In this document: piece after piece, positions 47,909 to 57,738 of the stretch
Position numbering within the stretch: the stretch's first letter is position 1
How the letters are laid out: each line of letters begins with the position of its first letter
NCBI RefSeq assembly: GCF_015667585.1
Contig: NZ_JADPEG010000003.1
Span: 1-64,000, forward strand
Origin: Clostridium sp. D33t1_170424_F3
GTDB taxonomy: Bacteria > Bacillota > Clostridia > Oscillospirales > Acutalibacteraceae
Length of the DNA: 64,000 nucleotides
Reading direction: 5' to 3'
Made by a program: the position numbers and the translations under genes
Notes under the pieces: generated by a model
Database searches by the model: none
The model's input: the letters and a program-made list of their open reading frames with translations, nothing else
Told to the model about the DNA's origin: nothing

Positions 47909-50900
47909 TTACCGGGACGGGAAGGGTTCCCAGCCGGGGGTGAAATCGGGGTTCATGTCCCAGAGGCAATAGCGGACGATCGCGTACTGCTGGTCGATCT
48001 CTTCCTGGGTAACGTCCGGATCGGCAAGCACTTTTTCGGCCCGTTCGACCACGTAGAGCAGGTTGTCGACAAAAGCCTGCTGGTGATCGGGGTTAATGGA
48101 GGAAACGTTCTCGATGGAAGCCACGCTGCGGGCCAGCTCGATGATTTCCTCCAGCGCTTCGGTATCCAGGAACACTTCCAGCGCATCCATCGCGTCGAGC
48201 AGGTTTTCCAGCGTTTCATCGGTTTCTTCCTGTGAAGCGTCGGGGCGGGAAAGGACGTCTTCCGCAGCTTCCAGCGCGTCCGTCAGAGCCTCCCAGCTTT
48301 CGACCGTGTAGCGGCTTTCGTCCAGCGCATAGGCGCGCTCGACGGCCTCGGACAGGGATTCCTTGTCGGCTTCCGCTACGGCGGTCAGGAATTTCGCGTC
48401 GGCCCAGTTGGCGTGGTCGTTTGCGTTCCCGTTTCCGCCGTCGGTGACCACCAGCTTCAGTGTTTTAGCGCCGGCCAGAGAGACCGCCAGCGTTTCAGCG
48501 GGCATTCCCTTGCGCATGACGGGCGTTTCCGCCATCAGTTCGCCGTCCACAAATACGCGGAACACGACGGAAGAGAGGCTGTTTCCGGCGGTGTTGTCCA
48601 CGCCCACCTGAGAGGTGAAGTAGTAGAAATCCTTGCCGGTCAGGTCGTAGACCACTTCGGAGGTGGCATGGATACCGAGGCCCTTTTCATAGGTCTGCAC
48701 GCCGTTTTCGGTAGCCAGCTTGATCGCGTTGCCGTTCAGGGAACGGTCGCGCTTGATGCTGCCCCAGCCGACCTTGGCGCTCTTCCAGTTCTGGTCGCTG
48801 ACATAGACAAAGCTGTTGACCACAACCAGGTTCTGCACGGCCTCGGCGGTGTTGCCGTCGGAATCGGTGACGGAGTAGGTAACGGTGAACGCGCCGGTTT
48901 TGCCGGGCACATAGTCGGTGTTATAGGTCAGGCGGTCTGTCAGGTCGCCGTCCTCCACATCCGTGGCGGTCGCTTCCGCGACAATGGCGTCCAGATCGAC
49001 GTCCGCCGGATCGGAAAACGCGACGTCCTGCACATGGATGACGGGAGCGGAGCTTCCCTTGGCGAAGCGTGCATCCGCCCACACGGTGTGGTCGCTGGAA
49101 GTCGCGCCCATGCTGTCGGTGACCAGGCGCAGTTCCTCCGCCCCGGCCAGATCGACGGCTACGTGCTTCATGGGGGTGTTTGCCAGCATCGCGCCGCTGT
49201 CGTAGCGCAGGCTGCCGTCCACATAGACCTGGAATTTCGCCTTGGCGGACGATGCATTCTTCATGGCCTGATCGATGCCGACAAAGGATTCAAACCAGGT
49301 GTAGCCGGTACCGGTGAGGTCATAGACAATTTCAGAGGAAGCGTGCGCGCCCAATCCCTTGGAGAAGGATACCTGCGCGCCGTCCTTCAGCAGCTTGATG
49401 GTGCCGCCCTGAATGTTCTTGTCCTTCTGGAGCTGGCCCCAGCCAACGGTGGCGCTGGTTTCCTGTACGTCGGAGGCATAGTCAAAACGGCTGACCACCG
49501 TCACGGGAACGGTCAGACGGCTGGTGATGCCAGCCGCGTCGGTGACGGAATAGGTAACGGAGTAGGTTCCCTTAGCGGAGGTATCCACATCGTTGGATTC
49601 CACCTGAATGGAATCGTTGAGGCGGTTGCCGTCCCGGTCCAGCGCGGAAACGACGGACAGAGGATCAAACGCTTCATAAAGCGCGGTCAGTGTGCTTCCG
49701 GTGATCTGGAATACAGGGGCGTCCAGATTGATCGCGTAAGGCGCGCTGCTTTCGGTCCGGTTCAGGCGCAGGTCGTACGCGCGGGCGGTGTAGACGTGCT
49801 CAGCGCTGTCGTTGGCAAAATAGGCGGTGGTCAGGGTGTTTCCTTTGGTAAAGCCGATGACCTTGCCGTCTTCCATCACTTCAAAGCCCAGCAGGGCGTC
49901 AGAAGCGGATTCGTCGATCTTCAGGGTGACCTGGAGGTTTTCGCCGCTGCGCTCCACAGAGACGACTTCAGGGGTATACTCCTCGGTAAAGGCGCTGGTG
50001 CGGTCCTTGGTCGCTTTGGTCCACAGGTACCAGGGCTTGACATTCTCCGGCGCGGCGGGCACGTTCAGCGCGGCCAGCGCGTTGTCAACAACTTCGCTGC
50101 GTTTGATGAATCCGTAGCGCTCAAAGTGCTCGACCAGATCCATTCCCAGCACGTAGGAGGAGACAACCGCCATGCGCTGACGGTCGGTCAGGCCCATATC
50201 CTTCGCGACGCCCGCGCGGAACGCCTTCTGATAGTCCGGCCAGTAGTTTTCATTCAGGAGGTGGAGCTGCCACCACATGCCCAGGTCGTGCGGCGTGGCT
50301 TTTTTGTCCTCATAATCGTCGCGTCCTACATAGAGCAGGATGTTGCCGTACTGCACGCGGTCATTTTCGTTCTGGACGTCCACGGCGATGTGGTTGGCCC
50401 ACATGTTGTTGGTGACTTCCGGAACCTTTCCGCCCTTGATGTCCAGCTGGTGGCCGATTTCATGGGAATAGACCCAGCCGACCAGCTGGCCCTTGAAGAA
50501 CGTGTTGGCGCTGCCCTGCTGGATTCCCACATGGTCCCCGGCGGCGTAGCCGGAGCCGTAGGGCTGCATCAGGCGCATATTGAGCCGCGCGCCGTTGCGG
50601 GAGTTCTCAAAGCTGCTCTCGTCGATGCCCGCAAAGGAGAGCATCTCGCCCACCCGGGCGTTGTGAAGATCCACGGTGCGCTGGGGATCGCCGGTGCCGT
50701 TGAGGAACGGCGCGGCGGCCTGCAGGTTGCCGTTGAGGATAAAGAGATCGCTGTATACCTCCACGATGTCCACGGAGTGCTCACGGTCGGCCTCCACAGC
50801 CGTTTTATAGGCGCGCAGCTCGTCCAGGAACGCGTCCACGTTGTCCCCATCGCGGAACAGCGGATAGTCGATGCCGCCCTCTATGCGGATGCGGGGCGCT

Positions 50901-52159
50901 TTCTCCTGCTGCTCGGACGTGTACGGATTGCTGAAGTAAATCGCGCCGCCGGGATACGTTTTGGTGCTCCACTTGTCGCTGAAAATCCTCGGCGCCGTAA
51001 TGACGTTCTCGCCGTTTTTCAGAGCGTAGCTCTGCTGCCACCAGCCGAACCGGCCGATCTGCTGTGTGAAGACCACAGTCGGCATGGGGCCGTTTTCATC
51101 GGCGTCCACATAGAACTTGATGACATCCCCGGGGCGGGCGGCGTATCCGGTCGGAAGGAAGTTGCTGCCGTAGCTGCTCATCTGCAGCACGTTGCGGGCG
51201 TGGTTGACGCCGTTGCCGCGCTGCTCCAGCGTCACGACGTCCTTCGCGTAGTCCACCGCGCCGGTCTGAATGTCAATGGCGGACTGTACGAGTTTTTCCA
51301 GGTCTTTATTCGGGTTGTTTTTGGCCGTCTCCAGCATCTCCTGCAGCAGCGCCAGATCCTGATACTGCGGCTTGAGCGCGGACATGGTGCCGTCTGCAAA
51401 GAGGTCTTCTACCTCTGCAACCAGGGTGTCGGGACGGTAGAACGCCAGCTCGCCGCCAGCCGCCCAATTCTGGTTGGCCTTTTCAAAGACAAAGCGCAGG
51501 CGCAGGAAGCTGGTGGGATCAAAGCTGATCTGTGTGCCGCCGGATGCGATCGCCGCGTTGCCGGAGCAGACCAGGGTAAAGTCCTCCCCGCTCTCGCTCT
51601 GGGAGGCGTAAATGGAAAACGCGGTCGGGAAGCCCTTGTTGGCCGCGCCCTGCGTGCGGGGATAATAGACCACGCTGCCCAGCTCTACCGGAGCGTCAAA
51701 GGTGAAGGTAACGGCGTTCTGGAAATTGTCGTTGTTGGCCTTGCCGGTTTCCCAGTGGGTTTTTGTGTTGCCGTCGTACAGGTATTTGAGCGCGCTGCCG
51801 CCGTATTGGCCGCCGTTGCTGACGGCTTTTACCACGTGGTCGCCGGTGACGCGGAACGCCACGTCGTAATCTTCCTGATAAGCGGCGGGCACATGGAACG
51901 GCCCCACGCCGGTTTTTACGGGAGCCGGTTCCGGGGGAAGCTCCTCTTCAGGAGGGATAATATCGCCGGTGAGGTCGTCCCCCTCTTCGGGCAGGACGTC
52001 TTCCCCTTCCGCGGGTTCCTGGTTTACCATCAGAGAATCGCTGCTCTCCGCTGTTTCGGAGGACGGCTGTTCTGCGGCAAGGGCCGGGCTGGCCGCCTGC
52101 GCTGTCAGCGCCAGGGTGAGGATGAGGGCTGCAACTTTGGACAAATGATGACGTTTCAT
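47909..52159 (-). CDS. Secreted M60 metallopeptidase with NPCBM and FIVAR domains (1)
   Basis: A 1416-residue exported protein. Signal peptide 1-28; an acidic linker; an F5/8-type (discoidin-like) carbohydrate-binding domain about 90-235; a peptidase M60 domain with H566-E567-I-G-H570 and distal E581 (gluzincin zinc site); Ig-like domains; two NPCBM domains (about 896-1035 and 1119-1260); FIVAR-type helical repeats to the end. M60 enzymes cut glycoproteins such as mucins. No LPXTG or other anchor is visible, so it is secreted or held by its binding domains. The start at 52159 (MKRHHLSKVAALILTLALTA) is supported by GGAAG upstream. It is preceded by a c-di-GMP-I riboswitch. Confidence 0.92.
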   Translation of the reverse strand: MKRHHLSKVAALILTLALTAQAASPALAAEQPSSETAESSDSLMVNQEPAEGEDVLPEEGDDLTGDIIPPEEELPPEPAPVKTGVGPFHVPAAYQEDYDVAFRVTGDHVVKAVSNGGQYGGSALKYLYDGNTKTHWETGKANNDNFQNAVTFTFDAPVELGSVVYYPRTQGAANKGFPTAFSIYASQSESGEDFTLVCSGNAAIASGGTQISFDPTSFLRLRFVFEKANQNWAAGGELAFYRPDTLVAEVEDLFADGTMSALKPQYQDLALLQEMLETAKNNPNKDLEKLVQSAIDIQTGAVDYAKDVVTLEQRGNGVNHARNVLQMSSYGSNFLPTGYAARPGDVIKFYVDADENGPMPTVVFTQQIGRFGWWQQSYALKNGENVITAPRIFSDKWSTKTYPGGAIYFSNPYTSEQQEKAPRIRIEGGIDYPLFRDGDNVDAFLDELRAYKTAVEADREHSVDIVEVYSDLFILNGNLQAAAPFLNGTGDPQRTVDLHNARVGEMLSFAGIDESSFENSRNGARLNMRLMQPYGSGYAAGDHVGIQQGSANTFFKGQLVGWVYSHEIGHQLDIKGGKVPEVTNNMWANHIAVDVQNENDRVQYGNILLYVGRDDYEDKKATPHDLGMWWQLHLLNENYWPDYQKAFRAGVAKDMGLTDRQRMAVVSSYVLGMDLVEHFERYGFIKRSEVVDNALAALNVPAAPENVKPWYLWTKATKDRTSAFTEEYTPEVVSVERSGENLQVTLKIDESASDALLGFEVMEDGKVIGFTKGNTLTTAYFANDSAEHVYTARAYDLRLNRTESSAPYAINLDAPVFQITGSTLTALYEAFDPLSVVSALDRDGNRLNDSIQVESNDVDTSAKGTYSVTYSVTDAAGITSRLTVPVTVVSRFDYASDVQETSATVGWGQLQKDKNIQGGTIKLLKDGAQVSFSKGLGAHASSEIVYDLTGTGYTWFESFVGIDQAMKNASSAKAKFQVYVDGSLRYDSGAMLANTPMKHVAVDLAGAEELRLVTDSMGATSSDHTVWADARFAKGSSAPVIHVQDVAFSDPADVDLDAIVAEATATDVEDGDLTDRLTYNTDYVPGKTGAFTVTYSVTDSDGNTAEAVQNLVVVNSFVYVSDQNWKSAKVGWGSIKRDRSLNGNAIKLATENGVQTYEKGLGIHATSEVVYDLTGKDFYYFTSQVGVDNTAGNSLSSVVFRVFVDGELMAETPVMRKGMPAETLAVSLAGAKTLKLVVTDGGNGNANDHANWADAKFLTAVAEADKESLSEAVERAYALDESRYTVESWEALTDALEAAEDVLSRPDASQEETDETLENLLDAMDALEVFLDTEALEEIIELARSVASIENVSSINPDHQQAFVDNLLYVVERAEKVLADPDVTQEEIDQQYAIVRYCLWDMNPDFTPGWEPFPSR

Positions 52160-52289
52160 CTCTTTTCTTCCTTTCTCTGCCTGTCTGTTAAAATCAGTTG
52201 CCGACCGGTCCGGGCAAAATAAAAACACCCTCGGCCGGTCCGGGAATGGACAGTCTGAGAGCGTCAGTTAAAAACCCGGGGCGGAAAAA
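52160..52289 (-). promoter_or_regulatory. Attenuator region of M60 gene 1
   Basis: Between the aptamer and the start codon is a GC-rich palindromic block (CGGACCGGCCGAGGG on the minus strand) followed by a U-run at 52216-52226 (GTTTTTATTTT), a likely intrinsic terminator controlled by the riboswitch. The same arrangement is found before gene 2. Confidence 0.65.
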
Positions 52290-52380
52290 TCCCCCCAAAG
52301 CTGCAACCGGCTGTCATACCTCCATCGGCTTAGACCCGTGGCTTTGCGTCCCTGCTTTTCAACAGGTTTGCCAAATTATA
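52290..52380 (-). ncRNA. c-di-GMP-I (GEMM-I) riboswitch of M60 gene 1
   Basis: The minus-strand sequence has GGCAAACC, a GAAA-type hairpin, GGGACGCAAAGCC, ACGGGTCTAAG and CAGCCGGTTGC in order: the two helices and tetraloop-receptor parts of the class I c-di-GMP aptamer. It lies 131 bp upstream of the start codon. Confidence 0.93.
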
Positions 52381-52433
52381 AAGTTGTTTCGAATTGGATA
52401 CTCGAGTAATCCACTAGGTTATCGATTGGACTC

Positions 52434-52462
52434 AGTATACCAGAGATTTCCATTAAGAGCAA
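52434..52462 (-). promoter_or_regulatory. Promoter of M60 gene 1
   Basis: On the minus strand TTGCTC (52457-52462), a 17-bp spacer and TATACT (52434-52439), about 55 bp ahead of the riboswitch core. Confidence 0.75.
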
Positions 52463-52585
52463 GAGGTATTATCGTTTTGATCGAACTTTGTAGGGTCGTA
52501 TAAACTTTCCTCACATTTGTTGGGAATAATTACGATTCTTGTTGTTAAACAGCAAAAGACGGATTTTTATGATGGATCTATTAAT

Positions 52586-52626
52586 ACAAATGCCGTTCCG
52601 GTCTGTTGAACCGGAACGGCATTTGT
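52586..52626 (-). terminator. Terminator of M60 gene 2
   Basis: ACAAATGCCGTTCCGGT and its complement form a perfect 17-bp stem with a 7-nt loop, 11 bp after the stop codon. The T run on the minus strand is short. Confidence 0.85.
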
Positions 52627-52636
52627 GTCATTAAAA

Positions 52637-55600
52637 TTACTGGAACGGATAGGGCTGCCAGCCGGGGGTGAAATCGGGGTTCATATCCCAGAGGAAATAG
52701 CGGACGACGGCAAACTGCCGGTCGATCTCTTCCTGGTCGACGTCCGGGTCGGCAAGCGCTTTTTCCGCGCCTGCAACGGCGGCAAGCACATTGTCGACAA
52801 AGCTCTGCTGCTGATTGGGATTGATGGAGGACACGTTTTCAATGGAAGCCACGCTGCGGGCCAGCTCGATGATTTCCTCCAGCGCTTCGGTATCCAGGAA
52901 CACTTCCAGCGCATCCATCGCGTCGAGCAGGTTTTCCAAAGCTTCGTCGGTTTCCTCCTGAGAAGCGGTGAGACGGGAGAGGACGTCCTCCGCCGCTTCC
53001 AGCGCGTCCGTCAGGGACTCCCAGCTTTCGACCGTGTAGCGGCTTTCATCCAGCGAATAGGCGCGCTCGACAGCCTCGGACAGGGATTCCTTTTCTGCTT
53101 CCGCTACGGCGGTGAAGAATTTGGCGTCGGCCCAGTTGGCGTGGTCGTTCGCGTTCCCGTTTCCGCCGTCGGTGACCACCAGCTTCAGCGTTTTAGCGCC
53201 GGCCAGAGAGACCGCCAGCGTTTCAGCGGGCATTCCCTTGCGCATGACGGGCGTTTCCGCCATCAGCTCGCCGTCCACAAATACGCGGAACACGACGGAA
53301 GAGAGGCTGCTTCCGGCGGTGTTGTCCACACCCACCTGAGAGGTGAAGTAGTAGAAATCCTTGCCGGTCAGGTCATAGACCACCTCGGAGGTGGCATGGA
53401 CGCCGAGGCCCTTTTCAAAGGTCTGCACGCCGTTTTCGGTAGCCAGCTTGATTGCGTTGCCGTTCAGGGAACGGTCGCGCTTGATGCTGCCCCAGCCGAC
53501 CTTGGCGCTCTTCCAGTTCTGGTCGCTGACATAGGCATAATCGTTGACAACGATAAGATTCCTGGTGATTTCCGTGGTGTTGTCCTCAGAATCCGTGACA
53601 GAATAGGTGATCTCAAAAACACCGGTTTTGCCGGGCTTGAAGTTTGTGGTATAGGTGAGCGCGCTGGTGATGTCGCCGTCTTCCGCATCGGTTGCGGTGA
53701 CAGAGGAGAGGATCTCATCCAGATCGACGTCCGCCGGATCGGTAAAAACAAGATCCTGTGCATGGATGACCGGAACGGCATTGCCTGTGGTAAAGCGGGC
53801 GCCGCCCCAGACCGTATGGTCGTTGCTGTTGGAACCCATGCTGTCGGTGACCAGGCGGAGCTGTTTCGCGCCGGTCAGATCGACGGATACATACTTCATG
53901 GGGGTGTTGGATTTCATCGCGCCGCTGTCGTAGCGCAGTTCGCCGTCTACAAAGACCTGGAACTTGGCTTGCGGAAGACTGCTGTTCCGCATGGACTGGT
54001 CGATGCCAACGTAAGACTCGAACCAGGAGAACCCGGTATCGGTCAGGTCGTAGATGATTTCAGAAGAAGCATGCGCGCCCAGGCCTTTGGCAAAGGTGAC
54101 CTGTCTGCCGTCCTCCAGCAGCGTAATCACGCCGCCTTGGATGTTGGCGTCATGGTTGAGCGTACCGTAGCCGACTTTGGCGCTCTGTTCGGAAACATCG
54201 GACGCATATACATAGTTGCTGATAACGCCGAACGGGACTTCCAGTGTGGTTTCTCTGCCCGCTTCGTCGGTTACCGCATAGGTAATCGTGTAGTTGCCGC
54301 GGACGTCCACGTCCAGATTGTTGTCAATCACGCGGATGGAATCGGTCAGATCCTGCCCGTCGACCGAGTGGGCTGTGACAACGGAAAGGGGATCAAATTC
54401 CTGATGGATCATCAGGACGTTTACGCCGTCCATCACAATGTAAGGCGCGTCGGCGGAGAATACGGCGGGTTCACTGTCTCCGGATTCGTTGAGACGGGCG
54501 TCGTAGGCGCGCACGGTATAACTGTGATCCGCACCGTCGTTTGAGCCGGAATCGATCCAGGTGACGCGGTTGGACGGGAAGGAAACCGGAATATTGGAGG
54601 CGTTGCCTGCCAGCGCATAACCTGCCAGTTCGCCGTCGCGCAGGATTTCGTAGGTCTGCACCGCGCCGGCCGGGGCTTCCGGAACATCCATGCGGAGTAC
54701 GGCAAGCCCGTTTTCACGGGAAAGTTTTACAGTGGGGACGGATCCGTCGGGCAGGGTCTGTACGTCTTTTGCATCGGCGGCGCTGGTGGCCAGCCAAGTC
54801 TTCTTTGTGTTCGGCTTCAAATCGGGATCCAGCTGTTTGCGTGCGGCGTCGGTGATCTCGATCCCGTAATGCTCAAAGTGGTTGGTCAGGTCGATTCCCA
54901 GCGCGTTGGAGGCGGCAACCGCAAAGCGGTTCATGTACAGGGTGTCGCCGTTTTCCAGCCCGCCGAGGCGTCCGCCGTTGTCGCGGGACCAGCGCAGGGT
55001 TTTGGCGTAGACCGAATCGGCGGAGAATGCGCTGCCGTGGTCGCCATAGGCGGCTTCCAGCTGGTACAGAATGGCGAGCAGCACAAAGTTGCCGCCAATG
55101 TAGCCGGGGCGCTCCTCTAATTTATAATCGCTGTTGTTGTATTTCAGAATTTCTTCGCGGAACCGGGCGGAAACGCGGTTGGATACCTGGAATTCGTTCT
55201 GGAATTGCAGGGAGAACAGGTTATTGGTGTATTCTGCGCGGCCTACGCGGCTGCCTTCCAGCAGATGGCCCAGTTCATGCGCAAGGCCCCAGCCCGCGCC
55301 GGTGATCTGGCTGCAGGAGGCCACGGCGGAGAACATGTCGCCCGCGCGCTTGTCGTTTTCAGAGAAGCCGCCGTTGAAGCCGACATAGCCGGCGTCGCCC
55401 CAGCCGAAGGGACCCTGGCAGAATACGCGGATCATGAACCGGCCGATCGGGCGGTACTGGCGGTACAGCGGGTCGGACGTGCTGGGAGCGGCGGTTTCGC
55501 CCAGGCGTTCCGGCTCATATCCGGCGTAGGTCATCATATTGTTGTAATGATTTTCATGCAGGAACATCAAATCGGACGGGCCGCTCATCGTTTCCCCGGT

Positions 55601-57151
55601 GCGCTTGTCCACGGAAGTGTTTTTCAAACCGTTGCGCGCGCCGGTGGCGCTGGTGGAAACCAGCACGTTAGTGGAAACCAGTTCGCAGATGTTGTAGTTG
55701 CCCTCGCCTGCCGCGGCCTCTGCGTCAGTGGCGGACAGAGTCGGGATATAGGCTTCCAGTTCCTCCAGGAAGGCGGCTTCGTCGCGGCGGTCCGGCAGAT
55801 AACCGGTGTTGGCGGTGGAGTCGTCCTGATAGAAGAGCGGGAAGCGGCGCACGCCGTCTCCGCCGGAGGCGTCCACAAAACGAATGTCCGGAGCGATGCC
55901 GGTGTAGCCGTAGTTCTGGTTGACAAAGTAGATCGCGCCCGGGTTCATGTTGTCCACGCCCGGCACCTGAATCACATTGTGGCCTTCTTTCAGGTTAAAG
56001 CGGCGGCCCCAGCCGTTCTTGTCTCTGGCAATCTGGCCGAAGACAATCTGCGGGAGAGAGCCGGCCTGGCCCTCCGCGAAGCCGGGTTCCACATAGACGT
56101 CCAGCGTGGTGCCCGGAACGACGTAATAGCCGGTGGGCTGATAGGGGAACATCTGGTTCCAGGTGGAGGCGCGGCCGATGTCGTCGCCGTAGGGGCCGCG
56201 GGCGGGTACGTCGTATACGGTGACGCCCGGCGCGGTCTGGCCGTCCGCCAGCAGTGCGGCCAGGTCCAGCGCGTCTGCGTACAGATCGCGCAGAGGATGC
56301 TCCGCCATGCCGTTCACCAGCGACTGGACGTCTTCGTTCGTCAGGCCGTCCGCCAGCGCGCTCCAGGTCCCGTCGGCGAACAGCTTGTCCACCTGTGCGG
56401 GCAGGAGGTCGGCGCGGTAGAATTTCATCTCGCCGCAGGCGGCCCAGTTGGCCTGGCAGGCGTCAAATACAAAGCGCAGGCGCTTAAAAGAAGTTTCCGG
56501 GAAGGCGATCTGCGTACCGCCGCCGGCGACTTTGGCCGTTCCCTGGAACACCAGGGAGAAGTCCTCCCCGTCGTCGCTCTGGGAGGCATAGATGGAAAAC
56601 GCGGTCGGGAATCCCTTGTTGGTCGCTCCCTGCACACGCGGATAGTACACCACGCTGCCCAGCGTTTCCGGCTCGGCAAAGGTAAAGGTCAGGTTGTTGA
56701 CAAAGCTGCCGTTGTTGGCTTTGCCGGTCTCCCAATGGGTGTTGACGTTGCCGTCGATGACGTTGGTAACCACGCTGGATCCATATTTTCCGCCGTTTGT
56801 GGTTACAGAAGCGGCCTGTACGGCAAAGGCCGCGTCATAGGATTCGGCATAGGCGGCCGGTACGGAGAATTTCCCCACGCTGCCGGCGGGCGCGACTTCC
56901 GCCTGCACCAGCGGTTCCGCGTCCATGTCCACGATGTCGTTCTGTACGTTTTCGTTCCCCACTGTGGTGTCGTAATCCATGACGAGAGGGGCTTCCTCCT
57001 CCGGGGCGTTGTAGACTTCAGCGAGGGACGCGCTGTCCGCTTCCACGGAAAGGGGCTGTTCTGCCGCGAAGGCCGGGAGGGCTGCTGCCTGTGCGACCAA
57101 TGCGAAAGTAAGGATAAAGGCCGCGACTTTGGATAGATTGTTTCGTTTCAT
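52637..57151 (-). CDS. Secreted M60 metallopeptidase with NPCBM and FIVAR domains (2)
   Basis: A 1504-residue exported paralogue of the preceding gene. Signal peptide 1-29; discoidin-like domain about 95-240; M60 domain with H625-E626-L-G-H629 and distal E640; Ig-like domain; NPCBM domains about 981-1125 and 1205-1345; FIVAR-type repeats to the end. The catalytic halves of the two proteins differ strongly, whereas the last 330 residues are almost identical, also at DNA level, which points to a recent duplication or gene conversion. Each gene has its own promoter, riboswitch and terminator. Probable action on host or microbial glycoproteins outside the cell. Confidence 0.92.
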   Translation of the reverse strand: MKRNNLSKVAAFILTFALVAQAAALPAFAAEQPLSVEADSASLAEVYNAPEEEAPLVMDYDTTVGNENVQNDIVDMDAEPLVQAEVAPAGSVGKFSVPAAYAESYDAAFAVQAASVTTNGGKYGSSVVTNVIDGNVNTHWETGKANNGSFVNNLTFTFAEPETLGSVVYYPRVQGATNKGFPTAFSIYASQSDDGEDFSLVFQGTAKVAGGGTQIAFPETSFKRLRFVFDACQANWAACGEMKFYRADLLPAQVDKLFADGTWSALADGLTNEDVQSLVNGMAEHPLRDLYADALDLAALLADGQTAPGVTVYDVPARGPYGDDIGRASTWNQMFPYQPTGYYVVPGTTLDVYVEPGFAEGQAGSLPQIVFGQIARDKNGWGRRFNLKEGHNVIQVPGVDNMNPGAIYFVNQNYGYTGIAPDIRFVDASGGDGVRRFPLFYQDDSTANTGYLPDRRDEAAFLEELEAYIPTLSATDAEAAAGEGNYNICELVSTNVLVSTSATGARNGLKNTSVDKRTGETMSGPSDLMFLHENHYNNMMTYAGYEPERLGETAAPSTSDPLYRQYRPIGRFMIRVFCQGPFGWGDAGYVGFNGGFSENDKRAGDMFSAVASCSQITGAGWGLAHELGHLLEGSRVGRAEYTNNLFSLQFQNEFQVSNRVSARFREEILKYNNSDYKLEERPGYIGGNFVLLAILYQLEAAYGDHGSAFSADSVYAKTLRWSRDNGGRLGGLENGDTLYMNRFAVAASNALGIDLTNHFEHYGIEITDAARKQLDPDLKPNTKKTWLATSAADAKDVQTLPDGSVPTVKLSRENGLAVLRMDVPEAPAGAVQTYEILRDGELAGYALAGNASNIPVSFPSNRVTWIDSGSNDGADHSYTVRAYDARLNESGDSEPAVFSADAPYIVMDGVNVLMIHQEFDPLSVVTAHSVDGQDLTDSIRVIDNNLDVDVRGNYTITYAVTDEAGRETTLEVPFGVISNYVYASDVSEQSAKVGYGTLNHDANIQGGVITLLEDGRQVTFAKGLGAHASSEIIYDLTDTGFSWFESYVGIDQSMRNSSLPQAKFQVFVDGELRYDSGAMKSNTPMKYVSVDLTGAKQLRLVTDSMGSNSNDHTVWGGARFTTGNAVPVIHAQDLVFTDPADVDLDEILSSVTATDAEDGDITSALTYTTNFKPGKTGVFEITYSVTDSEDNTTEITRNLIVVNDYAYVSDQNWKSAKVGWGSIKRDRSLNGNAIKLATENGVQTFEKGLGVHATSEVVYDLTGKDFYYFTSQVGVDNTAGSSLSSVVFRVFVDGELMAETPVMRKGMPAETLAVSLAGAKTLKLVVTDGGNGNANDHANWADAKFFTAVAEAEKESLSEAVERAYSLDESRYTVESWESLTDALEAAEDVLSRLTASQEETDEALENLLDAMDALEVFLDTEALEEIIELARSVASIENVSSINPNQQQSFVDNVLAAVAGAEKALADPDVDQEEIDRQFAVVRYFLWDMNPDFTPGWQPYPFQ

Positions 57152-57279
57152 CTCTTTTCTTCCTTTCTATGCCTGTCTGTAAAAGTAAGCCGTCCGGTCC
57201 GGGCAAAATAAAAACACCCTCGACCGGTCCGGGAATGGACAGTCTGAGAGCGTCAGTTAAAACCCCAGGGCGAAACAAT
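57152..57279 (-). promoter_or_regulatory. Attenuator region of M60 gene 2
   Basis: Same arrangement as before gene 1: a palindromic GC block (CGGACCGGTCGAGGG on the minus strand) followed by GTTTTTATTTT at 57207-57217, then the ribosome binding site and ATG at 57151. Confidence 0.65.
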
Positions 57280-57372
57280 CCCCCCAAAGCTGCAACCGGC
57301 TGTCATACCTCCATCGGCTTAGACCCGTGGCTTTGCGTCCCTGCTTTTCAACAGGTTTGCCAAATTATGAAG
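57280..57372 (-). ncRNA. c-di-GMP-I (GEMM-I) riboswitch of M60 gene 2
   Basis: The minus-strand sequence repeats the full aptamer: GGCAAACC, hairpin, GGGACGCAAAGCC, ACGGGTCTAAG, CAGCCGGTTGC. It is nearly identical to the copy at 52290-52380; the whole leader has been duplicated with the gene. Confidence 0.93.
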
Positions 57373-57422
57373 TTGTTTCGAATTGGATACTCGAGTAATC
57401 CACTAGGTTATCGATTGCATTC

Positions 57423-57451
57423 AGTATACCAGAGATTTCCACCAAGAGCAA
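57423..57451 (-). promoter_or_regulatory. Promoter of M60 gene 2
   Basis: TTGCTC (57446-57451), a 17-bp spacer and TATACT (57423-57428) on the minus strand, in the same position as for gene 1. Confidence 0.75.
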
Positions 57452-57629
57452 GAGGTATTATCGTTTTTGTCGAACTTTGTAAGGTCGCATAAACTTTTCC
57501 TCGATCGCATTGGGAATAATTACTGTTTTTGTTATTTTTTTATCCGGAGCCGGGTCGGCGGCGCGCGGCAAAACCGGCTTTTAAAGCGTCAGGAGGGCTG
57601 CCGATTCAGAGGATGCGGGGCAAACGCAA

Positions 57630-57665
57630 AACCCCCGCATCATCCGGTTGGACGCTGCGGGGGTT
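57630..57665 (-). terminator. Terminator after the 553-residue membrane protein gene
   Basis: ACCCCCGCA/TGCGGGGGT stem with a 16-nt loop, then TTTTGCGTTT on the minus strand. The surrounding 57452-57738 holds no gene. Confidence 0.85.
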
Positions 57666-57738
57666 GCAATGGGATTTTGATTTGTCCTGAAAATACTGCT
57701 GCGGTCCTGTTTTACAGGGATTCCGGCGGCATTTTTAC

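Noticed and set aside
48413-52222. Long plus-strand open frame antisense to M60 gene 1 (and similar ones at 52625-54544 and 55205-57136)
   Set aside because: They are mirror frames of GC-rich coding sequence; no ribosome binding site or recognisable domain, while the minus strand encodes complete M60 proteins with signal peptides.
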